Origin: Cystobasidiopsis lactophilus
Lineage: Eukaryota; Basidiomycota; Agaricostilbomycetes; Agaricostilbales; Chionosphaeraceae
Length of the DNA stretch: 64,000 bases
Reading direction: 5' to 3'
Assembly: GCA_001599975.1 (NCBI GenBank)
Contig: BCIO01000005.1
Location: 620,001 to 684,000, forward strand
Shown: positions 9,218 through 21,684 of the stretch, one piece after another
Layout: each line of letters opens with the position of its first letter
Numbering within the stretch: the first letter of the stretch is position 1
Made by a program: the position numbers and the translations under genes
The notes under the pieces: generated by a model
What the model was told of the DNA's origin: nothing
Databases searched by the model: none
What the model saw: only the letters and a program-made list of their open reading frames with translations

Positions 9218-11790
9218 TCACATATGGTCAAAATAAGCTGTCGCTTGGGGCTGGGGTTGCGGGGAGGACCAATTGGCGTCGTATGCTGGCAAATCGCGGA
9301 TGAGGTCCAATGGGGTGACGCCACCGTTCGCCCATTGGGCCGCCAGATCGTACGAAGGGGCGTCGAGATAGAAGTGAGCGGGGTTGTTCAAGTTGCTCAG
9401 CCGGCTGCCAGGATCGGCGCCCATGCTCGTTGATTGACGGCCGAAGTTGGGCTCAATGGGAGAGCTGGGCCCCGAAGAGTTGGTGCTCAACAGGGAGAGA
9501 TCAGGAGCGGAGGAGGAGTGGTTGCCGCGAGCGGAGTGAGAAAGGGTGCGGAGCGGTTTAGGGATGGCCATCTGCAAGAAGCCGGACTGCGGCGACTCTA
9601 GGGGTGGGTGCTGTCCACCTGGCGTGCTGGGCTTGTTCTTGGAGAAGAAGCGGCTGAGGTTGGAAGAGGAGCCATTGGTAGGAAGATCCGTCGCCTCTGG
9701 CGAATGACCATGGTTCAAGGCAAAGTAGCTCGCCGTCGAAGTGCCCGATGGCCCTGGCGTTGGCACGTGCGGCTCTTGCTCCCGCTCCAGCCCGTTCGCC
9801 ATCGCATTGCCATTGGATGGTGACGTAGCTAGACTGCGGATGCCGCTGGGACTTGATGGGCGTGAAGGCGAAGGCGTGTGCAAAGGCGTGCTGTGGTGGG
9901 ATGCCCAAGGGTTGGGAGCGTAAGTGGCTGCACTGACGACCACCGGGTTCGGCACTCGGTCGTGCACATGATCTTGGTATGACGGCAAGTCGGTCTGAGT
10001 CTGCTCCGCCCGTTCTGGGATGAGAGCACCAGACGGGCCGAAGAGCAGGTTGTGGGCTCCGCTGGTGGCGAGCCGGACTTCTTCGGTAAACGAGCGGTCC
10101 AGAACAACGATCGGTAGCGCGCAGCGCAGTTCTGAGGTGTGCCCATCGGCGTTTCTGTGGGAAAAGGGGCGGTGGACTATCAGCAACCATTTTTTTTTTT
10201 TGCTGCACCACCTTGGGGCACGCTTACAAAATCAAACATGACCACTTAATGCGGTGGGACACAGAGGCCGGCACGACTGGCGAGGTGGGCGCAGTGTAGA
10301 CGGGCACGCGAATCTTGAGGACGAGATGGACCTCTTCCGGCGGGATATCGGTGGGATCAAGTTGTTGAAAGTCCGGCTCCAGGTCCATGCCTGTCATCCA
10401 CGGCTCCAGGCGGTCTGAAGAGATCTGCCCGTTCTCTGGCGACCTGGTGTCGGACGAGTGCAGGCGCGAGTCATCCCCGAAAGTCGACCGCGGCGCCTGG
10501 TCCATCGTCGACACCCTTGCCAACCGGCGCTGCAAATCGGAGACCACCAAGCCGGTTGGCGGCTCGCTGGTGCTGGAGGATCCCGTAGCCTGGTTACTAC
10601 GCTCCATGGGCGGGCTCTGCGTGGCGCTGTCGTGTGACGCCAAGTTGGAGCGAGAGTGCGTGCGAGACAGGGGCCGACTGGCTGGCCTACTTGGCGCACG
10701 CGACATTGTGTGGGAGCCAGGAGTCAGGTCCTCGCGCTCGATGAGGATAGGGTGGCTTTCAGTGTGCTCAGAGCCATGCTTGCCGGTCAAAGTTCTGCCG
10801 CGAAAGCCTTCGGATGAGTTCCCGATCGGCAATGCCTCGAAGCAGCGAAGCCTTACATGTTCTCTCTGACTTCGGTGTTCACGCTGATGACACGAACGCC
10901 TTTCGCCAGGGGCGTGAAGCGAATGCTGACGGGGATCTCGGTTCCAGCGGCGTACGCCTGCAGGTTTCCTTTTTTGAGCTTTAAGTTCGCCAACCTTGAA
11001 GCCAAAGCAGCTCGCCTTGTGGGGCATTGTGAAGGAGTACATGATCTTGCCAGGCCAGGTGTTCTCTGTGCGCCGGAGAGGGAGCAAAATCAGCTTTGAC
11101 ATCACAAAGGCGATGCGCCCGCGGAAGGCAACAAAACGCACCTAGTTCAACCGAAGCGTTGAAGTCGACCGACGCGGGCGACATACCCCTGTGCACATTG
11201 ACAGCCTTCTTGACGGTCCAGTTGGACAGGGCAAAGCCACTGCGGATGACGACGGCCTTAAGGCGATAGTTGATCGTTACGGAGCCAGTGTAGCTGCGCA
11301 TGGTCGGGGCCAGATCCGATGGCAAGGCCAGCGAGAATGGAAACGAATGCGCGCCTGCATTCAGAGTATGCGAGTGGTCGCGATGGTCCGAATGCTCGGG
11401 CATGAACGAAAAGTTGTGGAAGAACAGAGGCTGTTCATGGACGTGGCTCTTGTACGCCGGTGGCCCGTCCGAGTAGGTCATCTTGGCCCTGCAGAAGCCC
11501 GATTGAGGCTCCATATTGACAAGCCAATCAGAAAGCAGGCGACGAACCGGCCAGAGAATACGAGCCTAAACAAATTGGCGGACGCCATCAATCAGCGTCT
11601 GATCCAGGGCTGCGGCTGGCTTGGGATAGGCTCACTGGATGTCCTTGATGCTCGTACGCTCCACCAAGTTGAGGATCAGGTTGCCGGACAGCGTCGCCGG
11701 CTCGCCATCGTCGTCCGAGCTGCCAGTCGACCTCAGCACGACCGTCTCGCTGTCTAGCGCTATTTGCAGATGCGGCGCTGGCTCCTTCAT
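9218..11790 (-). CDS. arrestin-domain trafficking adaptor (ART/Rog-like)
   Basis: Start ATG 11790-11788 (MKEPAPHLQIALDSETVVLR). The arrestin N-domain follows: LSGNLILNLVERTSIKD, QLVFSGRAKMTYSDG, HTLNAGAHSFPFSLALPSDL and TGSVTINYRLKAVV; the C-domain has ENTWPGKIMYSFTMPHK, AYAAGTEIPVSIRFTPLAKG, VRVISVNTEV and later LKIRVPVYT and ELRCALPIVVLD. Fungal arrestins recruit the Rsp5 ubiquitin ligase to plasma-membrane transporters; PPAY near the N-domain and the related LPSY, APSY and LPAY sites downstream could serve this. The long C-terminal tail is serine/proline rich and disordered. An 18-nt exon (11565-11548, LVFSG) and a 37-nt intron (10994-10958) are required for continuity. Ends at a stop near 9218. 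Confidence 0.82.
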
Positions 11791-12155
11791 AGTAGTGGCG
11801 GCATATGTTGATGGTCAGATAGTGGTGGCGGATGCAATTCACAAGGCGCGAGTCGAACAAAAAAACGGATCGCTGCTCGTCACACTTCGGAAGGCAAAAT
11901 ATCGTTCCGTGAGCGAGGCCACAAAGATAACGACGGCGCGACGACCCTTAAAGGATTACACTTTTGCCGCCCTGGGAGCGCCACCAGGAAAAGCCTGACA
12001 GGTCCCTCAAAGCCCAATAATACAACGCTGGGGCTTGCGCTCTGATTGGCAGCAGCAGGCACCAGAGCCGGGTTCACCCTTGAGATACCGGGAGCCGATC
12101 TGCAAGCCGTGCGAGCGTGCCAAAGCGCATTGAAGGCTTTCCAAAAAAGCCGCGC

Positions 12156-15077
12156 TCATACAGCCACCCAGGAGAGGTCGACGTTCTGGTCCACAAAGTC
12201 GCCAAACGAAAACTGAGGGTCGTCTGCCCACGAGAGAGCCACCAATCTCAGAGTAGAAGCAAAGCCAAGTGAAACGTGCACCCACATGATACAGGGTACA
12301 TCGAAATGGACGGCATAAGGAGACTGTCGAAAGAGTACATCCCGCTGAGCGCGTCATTTTCTGGCGGCGGCGTGGGCAGCTTGAGCGGCGAGACGGAGGC
12401 CTCCGAGGGTGCGCGCTGAAACTGCAGCAGCGCTTCGCCACTCGCAATCTCGCCTGTGATTTATTCTGCGGTCAGACAACTGCAATCGCAGAATGGCTAA
12501 GTCGAAGGTAGACGCACTGGCTTTCTGCTTGAGGGGTCCAAGGGCAGCTTCGGCTTGCCTGACCTCATCGCCGACATCCCAGCAGTAGGCTGTAACATAG
12601 CCTGAGTGCTGATGAGTGGGATATCAGAGAGCAAACGCACCAGTCAGCTTGAGGATGTTGAGGAGCAGCTCGACCTCGGCGATCTTGGTCTGCATGGACC
12701 AGTCTTCCTTGCCACCTTCCTCCGAGGAGGGTGTGGACAAGAGGCGCTGGATGGAGTTGCCCAGGCATCTCAAAAGGAGGCCTGTTGCATAGCCACGCGA
12801 TCAGAAAAGATCCTCGGGGCACCGGCTCCGCTTACCGCCGTAGGACAAGCCTTGGCTGTGCGCGTCTGAAGCGGCCAAGACGGCCACCAAGTTTCGAATA
12901 TCGTTGAAGACACGGGCGTCCGACTCAGTGGAGAGCTGGTGCAATGCGTCAATGTAGGTCGGATCTTCGCCGGACAGCCTGTGCGATTCGGCCAGCAAGG
13001 CGCGCTCCTTGATGCAGTCGTCCACCAGAATACTGACACCAAGCTCTTTAGATTTCAGAAGCCCGGATTTGCACATTCAGGGACGTACCTCAAGGCCACG
13101 CGGCAGCAGGTCAAACTTTTCACCCAGATCTCGAAGGTGGTGGAGCGGGAGCCGAAGACGGCCAGTATGCGCTTCTCAAAGACATCGCATAAGCCCGAAT
13201 TATCGTCCAAAGCCTTCCAGACGGTGCGGAATAATTGGACGTCCAGTCGGCGCTGTTGGCGAGGTAGCGGCCCAGTGAGGTTTTGGGCGATGCCACGAGC
13301 GGCCATGGCAATGCCGCCAAAGAGGCGCACAGCAGCGATGCCGACCATCATGGTTTGATCGCTGACGTCGTCGAAGGCAGTCAGCGGGTTGGTCATGTTG
13401 GTCAAGACGGCTGGCGCGAAAAGGCGGATGTCGTCAACTGCGCGGCGGCATTAGAGTCTGACTCCTTTCATGGCATGACCGATAGAAACGTACTGGAAAC
13501 TTGCGGCTGTCGCTTGGTGTGAGCACTGGTCATTGCCTCGCCAACAAAGCAAGTCCAAAACAAGCGGCCGCCAAGGCACTCTTTGACGTCCGCCTCGGAA
13601 AACTCTTCGCGGCGCTCGACAATGATTCGCATGTGCTCTAATGCGATGGCCGTCGTCAGGCGCTGTTCCGAAAGCGCAAGAGGTGCGCTCGTTTCCAGCA
13701 ACCATGACAGATTGATCTGGCGTTGCCGCGAGTGGTTAGTTCCGAACATGATTTCAACCAGCCGTGAAAGGGGACACACCATAGTAACTATCGATTTTGC
13801 AGAAACCCGTCTCATGAGACCGCGAATCTCGAACATGCGCTGAAGGAGCATGCGTTTAGATCTTGCTCGCACGATATGTCGGGACTGAACGCTCACTAAT
13901 GCTCGCTCCATCAAGCTTTTGCAGAATCCCGCTCGCTTTTGGCCGTATTGCGATAGATCCATGCCTTTGATCAGGCCGTTGCGACTGGGAGCGCCTTCGC
14001 CGATGATATAAGGGTGATCGCTCTGGAGCAGTGAGTCAGCCGTTGCATCGCAGTCATGTCAAAAGCACATACTACTCGGGCGCCGAGAGCTTGAACGGCC
14101 AAGCACAGCACTTCGCCTTCCGGGGTGGCCATCGCGCTTGCCTCGAAACCGGCATTGGTGCACTCTGCGGGCGACAGAACCGAGTCAGTACTGGCGGAGG
14201 GGAGCACGAAAATTTGCCGCTGGGCACCTTGATAGAAGTCTGGAGTTTGAGAAGCACGAATGTGAGCAGACTTCCGAGCGAACTGCGAATTCAGTCCACC
14301 CACCAGGCCAATTGATGGACGGGCATTGGTTGTGTAAACACTCGAAAAATGAGTCTATTAGATGCTTTCCCAGAGACCTCGCCATCTCAGAGTCGACCAA
14401 GTAGCTCTCGGCCGGCACCGTCGACTGGCGCAATACGGAGGTCGAATGAGGGTGAAGGAAAGGGTCGGGCATTGGCGACGGGTTATTGCTGCTGGTGGGC
14501 GCCGCAGGTCCCTCGCCGCCGTACATTGCGCGAGCAGCTTGGATGCGCTTGCCATTCCGGACAACCTTGGGCCGTTTCTGGGGAAGCGAGGTGTTAAACC
14601 CTTTCTCCAGATACAAGCTCGATCCACGGCTGCTTACCGAGATATCTGTCCCAGTACTCTTCAGCAGTGCTTCGAGAACGCATCAGCGAGGTGTGAACTC
14701 ACATTCGCTGGTACACTTGATATTCTTCTGTGCGCAACTTTCGCACACTGAGCACCGCCCCATCGGTCAGTTTTCTGTCGGACTTGTTCATTGCTAAGCG
14801 TTAAGGGGACTCGCCTTGGTTGGCGTCTTCTCTGATGCATTTGACACGCCTCAACCGACAAGAATCGCCTGTTCAAAGCGCTTTCAGCTTCTTCGAATAA
14901 CATCGGTACAGAGGCAGAGCCCGCACAGCTGCTGAGCTGCTTTCTCTTCTTCTTGGGCGGTTCTGGCCCTCCACCGTTGGCGGGGGTGGCCGGGCTGTTG
15001 GACTCGCTATGGGAGGAGTTGCCTTCGTCCCTGATCAAGGGGTCGACGCTCTCCAGCAATTCGTTCAATGAAGACAT
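12156..15077 (-). CDS. Zn2Cys6 fungal transcription factor
   Basis: Start 15077-15075 (MSSLNELLESVDPLIRDEG). A lysine-rich stretch (PKKKRKQ) precedes the binuclear zinc cluster, which is split over three exons: CDSCRLRRVKC, then IREDANQ, then VCESCAQKNIKC. Spacing C-x2-C-x6-C-x8-C-x2-C-x6-C fits the GAL4 class. The first join (T|GC) and the second (G|TG) are both phase-correct; the second uses a likely GC-AG intron (14814-14748). Downstream pieces fit the fungal-specific regulatory domain (KHLIDSFFECLHNQCPSINW, GEVLCLAVQALGAR). The C-terminus ends FSFGDFVDQNVDLSWVAV before a TGA at 12158-12156. A nuclear DNA-binding regulator; target genes cannot be read from context. Confidence 0.8.
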
Positions 15078-15615
15078 GGCGCGAATAGTGCTTCGGGCAG
15101 CAGGAGAAGCAAATAACGTCCAACGCAGATGATAAGAAGGTTGGCAGGGCGAAAGGACGACTTTGGCGGTTGTGAGTTGCTTTTGATTTAACGACTCCGA
15201 TCTTGCGTCTGACCTTGTATGGACCCTGTGGCGTCGCCTGGAAGTGGCTTCTGTCCACTCTCAAGTTGACAAGGCGAGGCAAGCAGAGGGCGGTCGAGGT
15301 GAAAGATGCCAATCAACACACCGCCTTGTTGGTGGACGGAGTGCAAAGTTTGGGGCAACAAGAAAGTCTTGGGTGCCTCCCTCGGACTTCAGGTGCACTA
15401 AGAAATCTTATATTGTGGGTGCCAAAGGGCTAGTTGGATGCCCCGGAGCAGCTTCTGTGAGCGGGCCTCACAGCCGGCAGCCAGCTCGGGAGCCTCGAGT
15501 CTGGCTCACGGTGGAGCAGCCCTCCAATGGCAAGTCTGATTCGAGCGTTGGCCACTTCGTTCGCTCCACAATCTTTGTACTTTCTTGCAAAGCATGTCTA
15601 CAATTGAACTTTCGT
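15078..15615. other. intergenic, 5' region of the Zn2Cys6 gene
   Basis: About 540 bp between the zinc-cluster start and the stop of the DUF3844 gene, both on the minus strand. No coding potential with family support and no repeat was seen. Confidence 0.5.
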
Positions 15616-17025
15616 TTAGTGCCTTGAATGTCCGGCCGTTAGCTCCAACACTTGAGGGAGCTCCTCGCCACCAGCTTGTTGCAACTGCGCAAGAGGCCAT
15701 TAGCAGCTGTTCCCACAACAACGAGACACGAGACAAGCCCACCAATGCGATTGAAGCAATGGCGATGATGACTAGCAGCAAGACGGAGCCGGCCATGAGG
15801 AAGAAGTTGCCCGACACGTCCTGGGTCTCGCAATCGAAGCCAGAAAACTGGGTGTTGTTGATCCGCGCGCAAGCGCAGACAATGCATCCTTTGCCAGCTT
15901 GTACTCCCGTAACGCAGGCACCACGGCCGGAGCAGAAGGAGGTGGCGTCGTTGCAAGCGTCCACGTCGGCGAAGCACTGGCGGGAGGAGGGCACGACGGG
16001 GACGGTGATGTTGGACAGGGTGAACTGCCGCTTTTGTTTAGGCTGGAAGACGGCCAACGGGTCCTTGGTGCCCAGCGCGCGCTTCAACAGGGTGTTGTGC
16101 TGGTCGGACGCGATAATGACAATCTTGGCGTTGGTGCTCTGGCGCTGGAAGGCGGCAATCGTGGCTTCGAGCATCTGCTGGAAGAAACGAGAGGCTTGCT
16201 GAAACTGGGCCGAATGCACGCCGTGCGCCTTGCGGATGCTGTCGAGCCCGGATAGGTGGAGGGCGGCCAGCTTGGGCTTGGGCTCCTTGTCCAACGACTC
16301 GACCAGGCTGTCCATCTCTGCAAACTCCCTGACCATCGTCTTTGCGCTTGCGTCCGCCACATCCAGCTGCGTCAGGAAGCGCACGTAGTCCTCCTTGGGC
16401 TCGACCGGCAACCGAATCTCGTCCTCCGTGAACTGTGCGCTCGGCCCAAGATCAACCCAAGCGCTTCCCAAAGACGTAGAAAGCAAACGCACCGGCTGCT
16501 TGACATGCTGCCATGCATCGCCGAGCCACGATGAGGCCGACTGCCAGAAATGCGCAAAGCCAGGGATATCGGCGAGCTTGAGCTCGAATTTCGTGGCCAG
16601 CGCTTCGATATAGGTCGAGACGAGCGCCTCGAAGGACTCTAGCGTGGCCGCCGCGTCGACTGTGAACGTCGGTCGGTTTAATGAGGGCGGCAGGTAGGCT
16701 GCACTTCGCATCAGAGGGGCCGCCCGATTGCAGGAGAGAGGAGGTTGCAACGCCCACCTTTGGTGTCTTGGTCGGTCTGGATGAGGATCAACAGGGCGTG
16801 CTCCGTCTTGTCAAACGGGTCGACATGAGCTGAGAACCAGCTGGAGCCGGGGGAAGGGCCATCAGAGGCGGAGAGGTGCAGGTGGTGAGAGATGAGCGCT
16901 CGGCCAGTCGACGCCTCGATCAGCGGCACTTGGACATCTTGCCGTGCTTGAGGCCACGGCGATAGGATGACCTGGGCACCAAGTGCTGAGCCGGCCAGGG
17001 CAACGAGAGCACCAGTCAGCCGCAT
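15616..17025 (-). CDS. DUF3844 (Vps3844-like) ER membrane protein with EGF-like cysteines
   Basis: Start 17025-17023 with a signal peptide (MRLTGALVALAGSALGAQV). The lumenal part has little known motif content (TVDAAATLESFEALV, PKLAALHLSGLDSI, TNAKIVIIASDQHN). Near the C-terminus lies the family signature: a cysteine cluster (CFADVDACND, SFCSGRGACV, GCIVCACARIN, FDCETQDVS) then one membrane helix (FFLMAGSVLLLVIIAIASIA) and a short tail ending ELPQVLELTAG, reached by a last intron that starts right after the helix. Two or three introns. Fungal homologues are annotated as ER membrane proteins required for vacuolar sorting; the biochemical role is not established. Confidence 0.78.
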
Positions 17026-17843
17026 CCTCGAAGTTGGTCGGGCTGGTCGAACAGGGCTTGCTCCCGGTTGGCGACCTGCTGTTCTTCAAAGTGACTTGTG
17101 GCCTCTTTCTTCTCACTATGGCGATGCCTTGTGCCTCTGTTGACGATACTCAACTTTTCGTGAATGCTCTGCTTGTTGCTGGCGGGCTTTGGCTCACAGC
17201 TTGAACTGCTTGGCACTTTGGTCCTGACTCGCACCCTTTGCCTGTTGCCTTGATGCCATAGACAGTCTAATTCGGAATATATGAGTCTCGCTGGTGCTGA
17301 ACCTGGAGAAGGACCGATATCATTCATTAATTCAATTGACTGGGCAATTTGGTTTTTGGTCAATCGCATCATCTTCCGGCCCAATATCCTTACGGATCTG
17401 ACTGTTTACGAGAGTGTCTGCTTCTAAACGTGGACGCATTGAGACGAGCAGTGCAGGTAGTGAGCTTCCAGAACGGCATTTGAAAGCACATCGTCCCATC
17501 CATCGTTCACATGGCGCGGTGACCGCCAAACAAGCACTAGGGACTGACGCTGCTTCTTTCTGGAGGCTATGAAGCTTGAAGAGACGTGTCGGCAGCCTGG
17601 GCTGCACAGCAGCTAACCGACAGCGGCAAGAGGGCGTGCAAAACATCACACAACGCTTGAATACCGGGGGTCAATAGAACCGTGGCGCGGCTGCAATAGC
17701 GTGTGCTATCTTTTAATCTGGCAGAATCAGTCCTTCGAAGGCTGCCAAACCACCATTTGCCACCACCTGAGCTGAAAATCTCTCCGGACCCAATTTCACG
17801 CAACTTGGCCTCCGCCAACGAAATTGAGTTCATCCTTTCAAAA
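17026..17843. promoter_or_regulatory. divergent intergenic region, DUF3844 gene / BRX1
   Basis: About 820 bp between two divergent starts. It should hold both promoters. No ORF with family support, no repeat; an A/T-rich patch (ttcggaatatatgag, near 17270) is the only feature noticed. Confidence 0.45.
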
Positions 17844-18930
17844 ATGGCCTCCCAGCTCTTGAAAGATAGCAAGAAGCGCAAGAGAGGCGAGGAGACGGAG
17901 GAGAAGAAGGACGCCTTCAAGCAAAAAGTTTTAATCCTCTCGTCGAGGGGCGTCACCCACCGCATGCGACACATCATGAACGACCTCTCCGTGCTGCTCC
18001 CGCACGCCAAGAAGGACGCCAAGCTCGACTCCAAGCACCAGCTGTGGGAGATCAACGAGCTCGCCGAGCTTTCGTCTTGCAACAATGCACTTTTTTTCGA
18101 GGCTCGCCGGCACCAAGACCTTTATATGTGGGCCTCGAAAACGCCCAACGGGCCGAGCGTCCGCTTTCATGTGCTCAACAGCCACACCATGGACGAGCTG
18201 AAGATGACCGGCAACTGCCTCAGGGGCAGCAGGCCCATCGTCAGCTTTGACCAGCAATTCGACGAGCAACCGCATTTCCGGATCATCAAGGAGCTGCTCA
18301 CTCATGTGAGTACCTGTTTTGACAGCAACGCGGGGCGCCAGCTCAATATGAGCCTTGCAAAAGATTTTCGCTGTCCCGGCCTCAGCCAAGAAGGCCAAAC
18401 CTTTTGTAGACCACGTCACCAGCTTCTCGATAGCAGACGGCAAGATTTGGTTTCGCAACTACCAGGTCAGTGTCACACTTTCTTCATGCGCGTCCATCTT
18501 TCTCAAAAAGTTGCGGGCGAACAGATCGTAGAGAGCGCCACTGGCGAGCTGTCCGAAATCGACATTCAAGGCGCCATCGCCGACACGTCCTCAAAGTCCA
18601 ATAAGAGCAAGCGAACAGCGCCCAAGCTGTCCCTGTCCGAGATCGGGCCCCGCTTTGTCCTGGTGCCCATCAAGATTTTCGAAGGCTCTTTCAACGGCGC
18701 AACACTCTACGAAAACAGCGGTATGTGTCCTTACCAGGATTAAGTGAGCCCTACTGATTGTGGCAACAGCTTTCATCGCTCCTTCCGTTGCTTTGGCGGC
18801 CCAAAAGCTGGAGCGTGCAGGGAAATACCGGTCGCGCCAGGAGGGCAAGGCGGCCAGGCAGGACAAGCTGGCGGATTTGGAGGCTCAGCTGGAGGACAAC
18901 CCATTGGAAACTCGGGCGCTTTTTGCCTGA
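17844..18930 (+). CDS. BRX1: ribosome biogenesis protein BRX1 (Brix domain)
   Basis: Exons 17844-18305, 18364-18465, 18525-18720 and 18770-18930. The start MASQLLKDSKKRKRG precedes the Brix domain: KVLILSSRGVTHRMRHIMND, LLPHAKKDAKLD, CNNALFFEARRHQDLYMW, GPSVRFHVLNSHTMDELKMT, GNCLRGSRPIVSFD, then KPFVDHVTSFSIADGKIWFR and FVLVPIKIFEGSFNGATLYE. The tail (YRSRQEGKAARQDKLADLE) is a charged helix. BRX1 works with other Brix proteins in assembly of the early 60S pre-ribosome in the nucleolus. Full length (about 300 residues) and intact. All introns are phase-correct GT-AG. Convergent with YVH1, whose stop lies 80 bp away. Confidence 0.95.
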
Positions 18931-19009
18931 TTGGAAGGAAGCGCGTGTTTGTGCAAGGTGGTGGTGGTGGTACAAGCGAAAGGAGAGACTATGCAAACGC
19001 GTCACGACA

Positions 19010-21298
19010 CTACAAAGACACCTCGTCCACTTTGCTCGCATTGAGCCTGAAAGCGGGAGTGACCCATGCTCCGCAGCTGCACTGCAAGCCGGCCCAGTCA
19101 AAGTTGCCGAGCTTTGAGGCGCAGCGGTGATTTGGGCAGACCAGCTTGCCACCTAGCTGGCCGTCCTTCAGCTGGTCCGACATCCACGAAATGGGCTCGG
19201 TGAAGTAAGACGAGCAAGTCGAGCTGGCCAAGAGCGGTGGCGAAGGTTCGGCGGGCGAGTCCTCGTCTTCGTCCTCGACTGCGCAGTCCGCAGAGGGCGA
19301 GTCGACGGCTGGAGTCCGCTTTGTTGGGTCGCCTAGGCCGGAAATGGAGAGCTTGAGGTCTGCTGTGCCCCTTCGCTCGAACAAAGGCTTGGGCGCAGCC
19401 GAGAGCTCGTCGGCGAACATGGGCTCGGCAGCTGTCGGCTTAGGCGCGTCGGTATCTGGCAGCGGCGGTGAGTTGGTAGCTTTTCGTGAGGGTACTGAAA
19501 ATGCTGGAGCGGGTACTGGAGACGGTGCGGCTGCCTTTTGCTGCTTGATCAGCTCGGCTGCTTTGCGCTTCTGCGCGTCGAGTCGGTGCTGGACCATGTC
19601 TCGCCTTCTAGGTGCAAAAGCCGCTTGTCCCTCTCCAGGCTCATGCTCCACAATGTGCTCTCTAGCAGCGAGTTCTCGCCTATGCGTTCCGGTACGAGCG
19701 ACGTTAGCTCACACACGCAAGCACATGTCAGAAGGGGACGCACCGGCACATTTTGCACCTCAGCCTGCGACCTTTGACGACCACTCGGCCCTGCCCAACG
19801 TTGAGCAGCTTGTTGTTGCCTTGGATGACCTTTTGCGACTCGAGCTTGAGGTTCTCCAAGTCTTGCAGCTTCTTGGCCGCCGCTCGGTCCGCCGCGCTCA
19901 TCTGGCCCTGCTCGTCCGCGTGCTTGTACAGCATCTTCCGGATGTTGTCCCTCAAGGCGGCATTGGCGGCCCCGGGTGGCGGACCTGAGTTGGAGGGCGT
20001 GTTGGTGCCCGGCGTTGACTGGGTCGAGGTCATGGGTTCTATTGAGGTCATCTCCATGCCGCTGCCCAGGCGCCGGCGCCCTCTGAGCGTTTGCGGGACT
20101 TCTGGGCCAGCGTCGGTCATGGCCATCGAAGACATGGAGAGCTCGCTCCGGGACGGCCGGCGGGAAACACTGGCGCCGCTTGATCGACGAGAAGTGTGCG
20201 AAGCGACAGAAGTAGTCGATCCTCTTCGGCTGAGCTTGCCGTCGGGGGTATTGGAGCCGACAGGAGTCATGCGAAGGGAGCGAAACGGGTCCGAGGTCGA
20301 GCGGTCCCGAGGTGTGGGAGCTGGACTGGGGTAATAAGCAAGGAAGAGCTGGTTGATGGTGCCGTCGCCGACCATCATGTCGACGTGGTTGAAGTTCATG
20401 AGGAAGCGTCGGTACTCGTTGTACTTGGCCGGGTCGACTTCGCAGCCCATACGCTCGTACATTTCGAGCTGGGCCAGGAAGAACTCGGTGGGCTCGACTT
20501 GGGAGCGGACGGCGGAAATGCGCTCGACGGCCTCTGTGCGTGCCGGCTTGTTTCAGCGGGAGGATGGCGGAACGAAATGAAAGCGGTGCTTTACCGTCTG
20601 CAGTTAACCCAAACTCGTGCATCAAGAAGGCAGCGCATAACGTGGTGCTCCTGTGCGGCACTTGGGATCAAAAGGAGTTCAAAGTCGACTTCAAGCAAAA
20701 GCTCCGGCGCACCTTGAGACGCCAGCTTGGCAGTGGACGAGCACGCCCTCTCCCTTGGACAGGCAGTTGTGGATGATCTCATTGGTTTCAGTGACATAAG
20801 CCAGCAGGTTGGTCTTGTTCGAGTCTTCGACGGGCACCCGGTGGATGGTAAAGTCCTGGCCTTCGACTTGAGCATTAATTCTCCATGGTCGTCTTAGAGG
20901 TCCCTCACATCTGGAGGTGTATACTTTTGCTTCACTGTGATGGGCGCCATGAGCTACGTGCCAAAGCAAAAGACGAAGGAAGAGGAGCACGTACTGGCTG
21001 CAATGATGTGAGTGACGCCGAGCTCCCTGAGGAGTGGGAATTGCTGCGAGGCCATGTAGTCTGAGATGTACAGGTTCTTCATGATGCAGTTCATGTTGAT
21101 GCCATAAGACATCTGCGTTGAGCCCGCCCAAATGAGCAAGCTGCAGAAGATGGGCAAAAGCCGACTCGCAAAGTCATTAAAGAGCTCTTCCTCGACCTCA
21201 GAATCCTCGCCGTCGTCAAGTAGCGCATCTTCATCTTCGAGCAAAGCAGCGGACGGCGGTTCGGCCTCTGGGCCGGGCGGTGGGCTTGAGGTCGACAT
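19010..21298 (-). CDS. YVH1: dual-specificity phosphatase YVH1 (DUSP12 family)
   Basis: Start 21298-21296. After an acidic N-terminus (LEDEDALLDDGEDSEVEEE) comes the phosphatase domain: NCIMKNLYISDYM, LRELGVTHIIAA, IHRVPVEDSNKTNLL and the active-site loop VHCQAGVSRS, split by an intron after the arginine codon's first two bases (AG|G), then TTLCAAFLMHEFGLT. The C-terminal zinc-binding domain is clear: RLRCKMCR, CPNHRCASKLGNFDWAGLQCSCGAWVTPAF (read in two parts). Between them lies an unusually long serine/threonine/proline-rich insert. YVH1 releases Mrt4 from pre-60S particles and its zinc domain is enough for that in yeast, which matches the neighbouring BRX1 functionally. Apparently intact, roughly 650 residues. 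Confidence 0.9.
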
Positions 21299-21684
21299 GG
21301 CTTCCGAAGCCCGCTGGCGGCGTCAACAACGTTCGCGCTCGGCCGCTGGGTAGGCCTGCGTCGTCTGCTGGCTAGAGCTGACAAGAATGAGTCGACGCAG
21401 AGGTGGATATTGCTGCTGGCCTGGGAGCAACCAGCATTCATGCGGCGCCGCAGGAATGACGGCGGGAGGGCCGCCCTGCTTCTGGTCCCGCCCAACCGTC
21501 CCAGGCTCTGCGTTATTGCTAGGCACGACGCTGCGAAGTGCAAAAGGTGCCTTGTGCTCTGCGGCGCGCGACTCGGCTCCCTTCTTGTCCTCCTGATCTC
21601 GTTGCCCCCTTCTTGCCAGGTGCTGCGCCTGTCGAGCATCTTGCCGTTGCTGATCTCTGTCCATCTCGCTGCTCTGTCCTCGCC

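Noticed and set aside
10190-10201. run of 12 T
   Set aside because: Falls inside an arrestin intron; no RNA polymerase III gene upstream.
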